This document shows positions 1 through 5,075 of a stretch of DNA of 6,956 nucleotides, in pieces (position 1 is the stretch's first letter; every line of letters starts with the position of its first letter). The notes below the pieces were generated by a model. It was not told where the DNA came from. It searched no databases and was given only the letters and a program-made list of their open reading frames with translations. Source of the stretch: Pseudomonadota bacterium. GTDB taxonomy: Bacteria; Pseudomonadota; Alphaproteobacteria; Rhizobiales; Devosiaceae. Location of the stretch: positions 1 through 6,956 of the forward strand of contig JAEYTY010000120.1 of the NCBI GenBank assembly GCA_023433775.1, read 5' to 3'. The position numbers and the translations under genes are program-made.

Positions 1-487
1 GTTCGCCAAGATCGGCGCCGAGCTTGGCGGCGAGCTGCTCATAATCTTCGATCATGCCAACGATAGAATCGCTCGCCGCAACACCGGTAAAGGGAGCGAG
101 CGGGCTGAGCGCGGTTTCAATTTTTTCGCCGCCAGACCAAGCTCCCGCACGATCCCAGTATTCTGCAACAATGAGATCCGGCGCTAGGGCGGCGGCCTTC
201 TCCACGTCCACCTCACTCCAGGCGGTGCCGATAATTTCAATGCCTGTCAAATCAAGGCCTTCGAGCGCCTTGGCAGCTTCAACGGCGCTGTCTGCATAGA
301 TGCCTACGGGACGAATACCGAGCGGAATTAGGCCGGCGGCAGCGTCCTGGTGGGCAATGATGCGCTGGGGCATGGCGTCGAGCGTGACGGTCTCGCCGGA
401 GCCATCGACATAGGTCCAGGGTTCGGCCAGCGCCGGAACGGCGGCAAGGAGGGAAACAAGGGCGACAAAAGCACTGGCGCGAAACAT
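1..487 (-). CDS. Periplasmic substrate-binding protein of an iron-siderophore/cobalamin-type ABC transporter (3' end outside window)
   Basis: The reading frame starts at an ATG read from 487 down and stays open to the left edge, giving 162 residues with the C-terminus missing. Residues 1-21 form a clear Sec signal peptide: a basic start (MFRAS), a hydrophobic core and a signal-peptidase I site after AVPALA. The mature protein opens with a short beta segment (EPWTYVDGSGETVTLDA), followed by PQRIIAH and LIPLGIRPVGIY. This is the usual N-terminal lobe of the helical-backbone (TroA/BtuF/FepB) binding-protein superfamily, and the segment APDLIVAEYWD is the next typical beta strand. It should capture a metal chelate in the periplasm and hand it to an inner-membrane permease, whose genes would lie to the left. 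The ligand cannot be told from this part. A GGAA stretch just before the ATG is a modest ribosome-binding site. The gene diverges from the sigma-factor operon, and nothing ties it functionally to the rest of the window. Confidence 0.85.
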   Translation of the reverse strand, partial: MFRASAFVALVSLLAAVPALAEPWTYVDGSGETVTLDAMPQRIIAHQDAAAGLIPLGIRPVGIYADSAVEAAKALEGLDLTGIEIIGTAWSEVDVEKAAALAPDLIVAEYWDRAGAWSGGEKIETALSPLAPFTGVAASDSIVGMIEDYEQLAAKLGADLGE

Positions 488-573
488 GATTATTTCCAAC
501 AGGTTTAATATTGGCGTGTCCTAGCGGCTCATAAGGTGATCGGTCAAGTCATGTATGACGACGCGCGCCCTGC

Positions 574-603
574 TGATCCAAAATCGGGGGGATTGCGTAA
601 ACA
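574..603 (+). promoter_or_regulatory. ECF11/RpoE-type promoter of the sigma-chrR-SDR operon (probable autoregulation)
   Basis: A -35 element TGATCC (574-579) is followed by an 18-base spacer and a -10 element TAAACA (598-603). RpoE of Rhodobacter sphaeroides, the type member of ECF11, is known to use TGATCC -35 boxes with TAAG-like -10 boxes. The same arrangement recurs upstream of the oxidoreductase at 6457-6428. Transcription would begin near 609-611, just upstream of the ribosome-binding site chosen for the sigma gene. Autoregulation is therefore inferred from the sequence. Confidence 0.8.
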
Positions 604-616
604 GGCTGACAGGCAT

Positions 617-620
617 GGAG
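617..620 (+). promoter_or_regulatory. Ribosome-binding site that decides the sigma-factor start
   Basis: GGAG lies six bases before the ATG at 627. The other in-frame ATGs are less likely. The one at 555 is upstream of the promoter, the one at 615 would be almost leaderless with only a weak upstream purine run, and the one at 642 has no Shine-Dalgarno-like sequence. Confidence 0.65.
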
Positions 621-626
621 CCAAAG

Positions 627-1226
627 ATGTATTCATTCGTCATGGTCGAAAATCCCGCCGTGATACCGCCTGCCGCGCCCGATGCCGATGACGCCTTTAC
701 GCTTTTGTCCCGGGTGGCAGAGCGCCGTGACCGATCTGCGCTGGCTGCCCTGTTCAGCCAGCTCGGACCGCGCGTCAAATCGATGATGCTGAAGCTGGGC
801 GCGAGCGACGCGCTGGCCGAAGACCTGGTGCAGGAGACGTTTCTGGCCGTTTGGCGCAAGGCGCATCTCTATTCGCCGCAACGCGGCGCGCCGAGCACCT
901 GGATTTTCACCATCGCGCGTAACCTGCGGATCGATCAATTGCGGCGCCAATCGAACAAGCCGCATGAAGATGTCGCCGATATCTCGCTCGAAAGCGACGA
1001 ACCCAGCGTCAGCACCATGCTTGAGCAGAGGCAGGTGATCACTCGCGTGACTGCCGCCCTGACCACTTTGTCGCCTGAGCAGCAGGAAGTCGTGCGGCTC
1101 AGCTTTCTCAGCGACATGCCACACGCCCAGATTGCCGAGAAGATCGGCATCCCGCTAGGTACTGTAAAATCGCGCCTTAGACTGGCCTATGAACGGCTCC
1201 GGCCCTTGCTGGAGGATTTGCAATGA
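627..1226 (+). CDS. rpoE: ECF RNA polymerase sigma factor, RpoE/ECF11 group (ChrR-controlled)
   Basis: This 199-residue cytoplasmic protein has the two-domain layout of ECF sigma factors. Region 2 runs from about residue 36 to 108 (ALAEDLVQETFLAVW and APSTWIFTIARNLRIDQLRR, the core-binding and -10-recognition helices). Region 4 runs from about 143 to 197 (LSPEQQEVVRLSFL, then AQIAEKIGIPLGTVKSRLRL, the -35-recognition helix-turn-helix). The start at 627 rests on a GGAG box and on a promoter at 574-603. A longer frame opens at 555 but begins upstream of that promoter; 615 and 642 remain alternatives. The stop overlaps the start of the chrR-like gene (ATGA), so sigma and anti-sigma should be made in step. 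Pairing with a cupin anti-sigma factor and the TGATCC promoter place it with the singlet-oxygen-responsive RpoE of Rhodobacter. In this window it probably controls its own operon and the minus-strand lipid operon. The symbol follows the Rhodobacter name and is unrelated to enterobacterial RpoE regulation. Confidence 0.93.
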   Translation: MYSFVMVENPAVIPPAAPDADDAFTLLSRVAERRDRSALAALFSQLGPRVKSMMLKLGASDALAEDLVQETFLAVWRKAHLYSPQRGAPSTWIFTIARNLRIDQLRRQSNKPHEDVADISLESDEPSVSTMLEQRQVITRVTAALTTLSPEQQEVVRLSFLSDMPHAQIAEKIGIPLGTVKSRLRLAYERLRPLLEDLQ

Positions 1227-1873
1227 CGATCAATCATCACCCCGACATTGCCACGCTGATGGCATTTTCAGCCGGCACGCTGGACGAGCCCTATGCCGCC
1301 GTGGTCGCCACACACCTCGCCATGTCCGAAGGTGGACGGCATACGGTGCGCCACATGGAAACGATTGGCGGGGCCCTGCTGGAGAGCGAGCCGGCCAGTG
1401 AAATGTCCGATGGAGCGCTCGACCGTCTGATGGGCGCGCTGGACGATGGCGACGTCATGGTTCGCGAGCCGGTTATTGCCAATGACAATGAGATCCCTGC
1501 CCCGCTGCGGCGCTATCTGCCCGATGGGCTGGGCAGCGTGCGCTGGAAATGGACGGGACCGGGCGTGGCGACTGCGGACCTCGCCTGGGGCCGCGATGGA
1601 CGGTCCCGGCTGATGCTGCTGCGCGTGGCGGCGGGACGGCCTGTGCCCGAGCATGGGCATGGCGGACAGGAGCTGACGCTTATCCTGCAGGGCGCTTATC
1701 GCGACCGCTTTGGCGTCTTTGCACGGGGTGACATTGCGGACCATGACGAGGATGTCGAGCACCAGCCGATTGCCGAGCCGGGTGATGATTGCATCTGCCT
1801 TGTGGCGGTGGATGCTAAGCTGACATTCCGGGGCCGGCTGATGCGGACCCTGCAACCGCTGTTCGGGATATGA
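1223..1873 (+). CDS. chrR: ChrR-like anti-sigma factor with C-terminal cupin; N-terminal zinc cysteines missing
   Basis: The protein is 216 residues long, about the usual length for ChrR. The N-terminal part (about 1-85) is the anti-sigma domain that would hold the sigma factor, with the family-typical MTINHHPD start, FSAGTL and VVATHL. The C-terminal part (about 95-200) is a cupin. It keeps the HGHxGxE metal site (H144, H146, E150), the glycine-rich RGDI turn and the downstream histidine H180 in VEHQP, so a metal-binding sensor barrel looks intact. In R. sphaeroides ChrR the N-terminal domain binds zinc through H6, H31, C35 and C38. Here H6 and H31 are present but the cysteine positions read S35 and G38 (HLAMSEGGR). 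The gene starts by an ATGA overlap with the sigma gene, with GGAGG seven bases ahead (1211-1215). In the known system, singlet oxygen triggers release of the sigma factor and degradation of ChrR; whether the zinc-less domain works the same way is open. Confidence 0.92.
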   Translation: MTINHHPDIATLMAFSAGTLDEPYAAVVATHLAMSEGGRHTVRHMETIGGALLESEPASEMSDGALDRLMGALDDGDVMVREPVIANDNEIPAPLRRYLPDGLGSVRWKWTGPGVATADLAWGRDGRSRLMLLRVAAGRPVPEHGHGGQELTLILQGAYRDRFGVFARGDIADHDEDVEHQPIAEPGDDCICLVAVDAKLTFRGRLMRTLQPLFGI

Positions 1874-2628
1874 TCATGAAACCTGGCGTTGCGTGGATTA
1901 TCGGGGGCGGATCGGGCATCGGCGCCGCGGTGGCAAAGCTGCTGGCGGAGCGCGGCTGGACGGTCGCCATATCAGGCAGGCGGGTGGAAAAGCTGGAAGA
2001 GGTGGCCCGGGCCAATTCCGCTATCCGCCCCTATCCACTCGACGTGACCGACGCCAAAAAAGCGGCCGCGACGACAGAGAAGATCGCCAAGGAACTGGGG
2101 CGGATCGACCTCTTCATTTTCGGCGCCGCCGCCTGGCAGCCGATGCCCGTTGGTGATTATGAGATCGAGAGTTTCACCAAGGTGGTGGACACCAATTATC
2201 TCGGCGTGCTGCGACTGGCCAATCCCGTTCTGGCGCAGATGGACAAGCAGGGCGGCGGGCATTTTGCGGTGATTGCATCGGTGGCCGGCTATTTCGGCCT
2301 GCCCCGGTCATCTGCCTATTCGTCGACCAAGGCGGCGCTGATCAACTTGCTGGAGACCATGCGGACGGAACTTGCGCCGCGCCATATCAAGGTGCGGATG
2401 ATCGCGCCGGGTTTCGTCAAATCGGAGCTGACCGACAAGAACGACTTCCCCATGCCATTCCTCATGGAAACCGACGAAGCGGCCAAGCGCATCGTGGATG
2501 GGCTGACGCATTCGGACCGGTTTGAAATCGCTTTTCCCAAGCGCATGGTGTGGCTGATGAAGACCATACGCTGGCTGCCCTATCCGGTATTTTTCTGGCT
2601 CACCGCCAAGATGTTACCGAAAAAATAG
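1870..2628 (+). CDS. Short-chain dehydrogenase/reductase (SDR) in the sigma/anti-sigma operon
   Basis: This is a 252-residue classical-size SDR. The dinucleotide-binding loop is GGGSGIG (residues 12-18), with GRR at 37-39 after the second strand; the two arginines suggest NADP(H) preference. LDVTD at 57-61 binds the adenine ring. The catalytic set is complete: N109, S137 in IASVAG, Y150 and K154 in YSSTK. PGFVKSELTD follows as the usual loop over the cofactor. The last 27 residues or so (from MVWLMKTIRW) are hydrophobic with basic residues, more like a membrane-touching tail than the end of a soluble SDR. The substrate is unknown. An SDR gene is also found in the singlet-oxygen regulon of R. 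sphaeroides, as I recall it. The ATG at 1870 overlaps the chrR stop (ATGA). A second ATG at 1876 is better spaced from the GGGA at 1865-1868 and may be the true start. The gene is translationally coupled to the regulator pair, so it should respond to the same stress. Confidence 0.9.
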   Translation: MIMKPGVAWIIGGGSGIGAAVAKLLAERGWTVAISGRRVEKLEEVARANSAIRPYPLDVTDAKKAAATTEKIAKELGRIDLFIFGAAAWQPMPVGDYEIESFTKVVDTNYLGVLRLANPVLAQMDKQGGGHFAVIASVAGYFGLPRSSAYSSTKAALINLLETMRTELAPRHIKVRMIAPGFVKSELTDKNDFPMPFLMETDEAAKRIVDGLTHSDRFEIAFPKRMVWLMKTIRWLPYPVFFWLTAKMLPKK

Positions 2629-2653
2629 GGAACGCGAGGGTTGCCCGCCCGTT
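2629..2653 (+). promoter_or_regulatory. EcfG (general stress) type promoter of the PRC-barrel gene
   Basis: GGAAC (2629-2633), a 16-base spacer and CGTT (2650-2653) reproduce the consensus GGAAC-N16/17-CGTT used by the alphaproteobacterial general-stress sigma factor EcfG/SigT under PhyR-NepR control. It begins directly after the stop codon of the dehydrogenase. A start near 2660 would leave a short leader with a good ribosome-binding site (2672-2680). It also makes the alternative TTG start at 2641 untenable, because that codon lies within the promoter. Confidence 0.65.
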
Positions 2654-2671
2654 CTTCTCTCACACACTCGA

Positions 2672-2680
2672 AGAGGAGAA
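2672..2680 (+). promoter_or_regulatory. Ribosome-binding site of the PRC-barrel gene
   Basis: AGAGGAGAA with an AGGAG core at 2674-2678 is seven bases from the ATG at 2686. This is the strongest Shine-Dalgarno match in the window and fixes the start at 2686. Confidence 0.75.
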
Positions 2681-2685
2681 CGATC

Positions 2686-2982
2686 ATGGACCATACACAT
2701 CACGTCCGCCTGGCCACGGCCGAACTCACACCCGACATTCTGGATGGTGCCACCGTTTACGGCGCCGATGACCATAAGGTTGGTCATGTGTCCCATGTCC
2801 ACGGCGCAGGCGTTGCCAGCCAGATTATTGTCGATGTCGGCGGATTTCTGGGCCTCGGTGCCAAGCCAGTGGCCGTTCCGAGTTCGGACCTCGACTTCAT
2901 GCGGGACGAAAACGGCGACGTCCATGCCGTAACATCCTGGACGAAGGATCAGCTGGAAAAGATGCCCGAGCATCACCACTAA
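2686..2982 (+). CDS. Small histidine-rich PRC-barrel domain protein
   Basis: The protein has 98 residues and no signal peptide or membrane segment. Residues about 18-80 fit a PRC-barrel: a strand pair around GATVYGADDHKVGHV, then SQIIVDVGGFLGLGAKPVAVP and a final strand entering SSDLDFMRDENGDVH. Related proteins pair the VGGFLGLG(A/E)KPVAVP motif with stress-induced expression in many Rhizobiales. Eleven of the 98 residues are histidines: H3, H5, H6, a group at 30-39 (H30, H34, H37, H39), H80 and a terminal HHH. This is unusual and hints at metal or pH sensitivity, without proof. PRC-barrels are known in ribosome maturation (RimM) and photosynthetic reaction centres (H subunit). This stand-alone type has no agreed function. 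It has its own EcfG-like promoter and is closed by the hairpin terminator at 2998-3030, so it is a single-gene unit rather than the end of the sigma operon. Confidence 0.88.
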   Translation: MDHTHHVRLATAELTPDILDGATVYGADDHKVGHVSHVHGAGVASQIIVDVGGFLGLGAKPVAVPSSDLDFMRDENGDVHAVTSWTKDQLEKMPEHHH

Positions 2983-2997
2983 TCCAGCGGCGAAAAC

Positions 2998-3030
2998 AAT
3001 AAGCCCCGGAACTCAGTTCTGGGGCTTATT
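2998..3030. terminator. Bidirectional intrinsic terminator between converging genes
   Basis: A 16-base inverted repeat (AATAAGCCCCGGAACT and AGTTCTGGGGCTTATT) is separated by a single base. It has one G/T wobble and a GC-rich core. Flanking T-rich stretches lie on both sides (TTATTTTA on the plus strand, TTATTGTTTT on the minus strand). It can stop the PRC-barrel transcript from the left and the methyltransferase transcript from the right. The methyltransferase stop codon directly abuts its right edge. Confidence 0.88.
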
Positions 3031-4269
3031 TTATGCGGCGGGCTTGCGGTATTGATAGATGCCGACGTCGATCATGCCTTCGGTGAAACCGGCCTCGCAA
3101 TAGGAGAGGTAATAGATCCATTTGCGCTTGAAATGCTCGTCATAGCCGAGCGGCGCGATCATGGGCCAACGCTCGAGGAAGCGCTCGCGCCAAAGGCGCA
3201 GGGTGCGGGCGTAGGACAGACCGAAGGTTTCGACATTTTCCAGCACGAGGCCAAAACGCTCGCCGAACTCCTTCATGACGGTCTTGGTCAGCAGCATTCC
3301 GCCCGGGAAGATATAGCGCTGGATGAAATCGGGACCGCTGCGATAGCCGTCGAAATCGGCCTCATCAATGGTGATAGCCTGGATGGCGGCAGTACCGCCG
3401 GGCTTGAGGCGATCATGCAGGGTCTGGAAATAGCTCGGCCAATTGTCTTCCCCGACAGCCTCGATCATCTCGATGGAGCCAATGTGATCGAACTGGCCCT
3501 CGGTGTGGCGATAATCCTCGAAGACCAGCGTGGCGAATTCGTCGAGACCCTGTCGGGCGAGACGCTCCTTGCCGAATTTGAGCTGTTCGGCGGAGAGGGT
3601 GATGCCGCGCAGATGGGCCTTGTAGTCCCGCGCGATGGTTTCGGCGAAGCCGCCCCAGCCGCAGCCGATTTCTAGAACGCATGAGCCGGGTGTGACACCG
3701 GCCATGTCGGCGACGCGGCGATATTTGGCCAATTGCGCCTGTTCCAGACTCTGATCTCCGGAGGTGAAGACCGCCGAGGAATAGGTCATGGAAGGATCGA
3801 GCCACTGGCCATAGAAGTCGTTGCCGAGATCATAGTGCTCGGCGATGTTCTTTTTGGAGCCCTCAAGCGTGTTACGGCGCGAGATGTGGTAGTGCAGATC
3901 CGAGGCGGCACGGCGGAAGAAGCCGGGATTGGCCTTGTTGAACATGTCCCGGTTTTGCAGGAAGAAGCGGAACAGCGCGGTCAGATCATCGACTTCAATA
4001 TCGCCATTCATATAGGCGGCGGCAAAGCCGACCGTGGCGCGCTTCATGCCTTCGGAAATGACGCGGAAATTGTTGAGACGCAGAACGGCGTGCTCGCCCG
4101 TGGTGGGATTGCCGACGGTACGGGTGCGGCCATCGGGCAGAATGACAGTGAGCGCGCCAAATTGCGGCTTGCCCAGCAGCGCTGTGCCCGCGGTGTCGAC
4201 GAGCCAGGACGCGAGTTGCGTCCACAGGGTCACGCCAGTCTGGCTTTGATCTACAGCAGTTTTTGTCAT
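3031..4269 (-). CDS. Cyclopropane-fatty-acid-synthase-family SAM-dependent lipid methyltransferase
   Basis: With the start at 4269 the protein has 412 residues, somewhat longer than E. coli Cfa (382). An N-terminal lipid-binding region (about 1-130) precedes the methyltransferase fold. EHYDLGNDFY (144-153) begins the catalytic part, VLEIGCGWGGF (198-208) is the SAM-binding motif I, and GITLSAEQL (222-230) is the following SAM loop. IEMIEAVG carries E270, and YIFPGG (319-324) and YARTL (Y353) follow. The family adds a methyl or methylene group from SAM to cis double bonds of acyl chains in membrane phospholipids. The E. coli bicarbonate ligands C139 and H266 appear here as S165 and Q297, while the E and Y ligands remain. 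The product may therefore not be a cyclopropane. A methylated unsaturated chain, as made by the furan-fatty-acid (Ufa) methylases of R. sphaeroides, is a fair alternative. A longer frame starts at 4359 but overlaps the DUF1365 gene by over 70 bases; 4269 leaves a 17-base gap. It is last in the oxidoreductase operon. Confidence 0.92.
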   Translation of the reverse strand: MTKTAVDQSQTGVTLWTQLASWLVDTAGTALLGKPQFGALTVILPDGRTRTVGNPTTGEHAVLRLNNFRVISEGMKRATVGFAAAYMNGDIEVDDLTALFRFFLQNRDMFNKANPGFFRRAASDLHYHISRRNTLEGSKKNIAEHYDLGNDFYGQWLDPSMTYSSAVFTSGDQSLEQAQLAKYRRVADMAGVTPGSCVLEIGCGWGGFAETIARDYKAHLRGITLSAEQLKFGKERLARQGLDEFATLVFEDYRHTEGQFDHIGSIEMIEAVGEDNWPSYFQTLHDRLKPGGTAAIQAITIDEADFDGYRSGPDFIQRYIFPGGMLLTKTVMKEFGERFGLVLENVETFGLSYARTLRLWRERFLERWPMIAPLGYDEHFKRKWIYYLSYCEAGFTEGMIDVGIYQYRKPAA

Positions 4270-4286
4270 GGGCCGCCCGGATACAA

Positions 4287-5075
4287 TTATCGCGTTATGT
4301 GGCGACCGGCTTTGAGCTGTCGCCGCAATTTCAGCGTCAGTGGCACTCCCTTGACCCACAATTTGAGGGCCTCCCAGTGTATGCCGAGGACCACTTTAGC
4401 TGTCAAAAATGGATATGCAAGAAGCAGTTTACCCAGGGTTCGGTCGGTCAATGGCCGCTTTTCGCCCTTGAAATAGGCAGAGACGAGACCGCCTTCAATG
4501 GTGGACAGAGCAATGCCGATGAACACGTCCTCTCCCGGTGGCCGGATGGAAAAGCGGTAGCTGCCATCAAGCGAATTGAAGGGGGAAACGTAGAAGGCCT
4601 TGTCGGCGTCGTGGTGCAATTCGCCGGACGCGTCGGGGCTGACGGGGGCGGTATAGAAGTGGTGTTCACCAAAGGTATTGGACACTTCGTGCACGAGGAA
4701 GCGCACGGCACCGGCACTGTCTTCGCAGAAATAGACGGTGATGGGATTGAAGGCGAAGCCGAAGACGCGCGGATAGGCCAGCATGTGAATGCGGGCAATA
4801 TCCTGGACGCCGGCCTCCGAGGCTTTGGCGCGAATGAACGCGGCAATGCTGGAGCCATCGCGGGGCCCGAAATCGCGCGTGAAAAGCGAGACAAGATTGA
4901 ACCTATTCAATGAGAAGAGGCGCAATTTCTCATGCAGAGCTTCAAGACGATCGAGATCGACCAGCATGGAAAAGACGCGATAGCGCAGGACGTGGCGCTT
5001 TGGCCGCGCACGCTTGTGCACGACATCGCCGACATAGATTGCCCCGAGACTTTGTTCGTCTATTCCGCCGCCCAT
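4287..5075 (-). CDS. DUF1365 (COG3496) family protein
   Basis: This 262-residue protein matches the DUF1365 family in full. The diagnostic segments are YVGDVVHKRARPKRHVLRY (14-32), RDFGPRDG (67-74), YPRVFGFAFNPITVYFC (101-117), HEVSNTFGEHHFY (129-141) and FYVSPFNSLDGSY (161-173). The many conserved histidines, tyrosines and acidic residues suggest an enzyme, but the reaction is not established as far as I know. There is no signal peptide. The C-terminal 45 residues are rich in hydrophobic and basic residues (LLLAYPFLTAKVVLGIHWEALKLW) and could lie on the membrane. Family members are nearly always found between a COG2907 oxidoreductase and a CFA-type methyltransferase, exactly as here, which implies a shared lipid-modifying pathway. 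The gene overlaps the end of the oxidoreductase by 16 bases, with GGAG about ten bases ahead of its ATG, so it is co-transcribed and probably translationally coupled. Confidence 0.92.
   Translation of the reverse strand: MGGGIDEQSLGAIYVGDVVHKRARPKRHVLRYRVFSMLVDLDRLEALHEKLRLFSLNRFNLVSLFTRDFGPRDGSSIAAFIRAKASEAGVQDIARIHMLAYPRVFGFAFNPITVYFCEDSAGAVRFLVHEVSNTFGEHHFYTAPVSPDASGELHHDADKAFYVSPFNSLDGSYRFSIRPPGEDVFIGIALSTIEGGLVSAYFKGEKRPLTDRTLGKLLLAYPFLTAKVVLGIHWEALKLWVKGVPLTLKLRRQLKAGRHITR

Noticed and set aside
516..547. TTGACC and TAGGAC on the minus strand as a sigma-70 promoter for the binding-protein gene
   Set aside because: The -10 box is poor and the spacing is 18. No Fur- or RirA-like operator could be made out, so it is not listed as a feature.
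1268..1855. A 195-codon minus-strand frame opposite the chrR-like gene
   Set aside because: It is a shadow of a gene with clear ChrR homology; its translation has no recognisable domain.
2946..2951. TGATCC on the minus strand within the PRC-barrel gene
   Set aside because: No TAA-type -10 box is found at 17-18 bases, and it points into coding sequence.
4270..4359. N-terminal extension of 30 residues on the methyltransferase (start at 4359)
   Set aside because: It would overlap the DUF1365 gene deeply, and the extension shows no conserved sequence. The ATG at 4269 sits 17 bases after the DUF1365 stop.
3052..4476. Plus-strand frames of 207 and 247 codons opposite the methyltransferase
   Set aside because: Both are antisense to a complete, motif-rich gene, have no ribosome-binding site of note and resemble no known protein.
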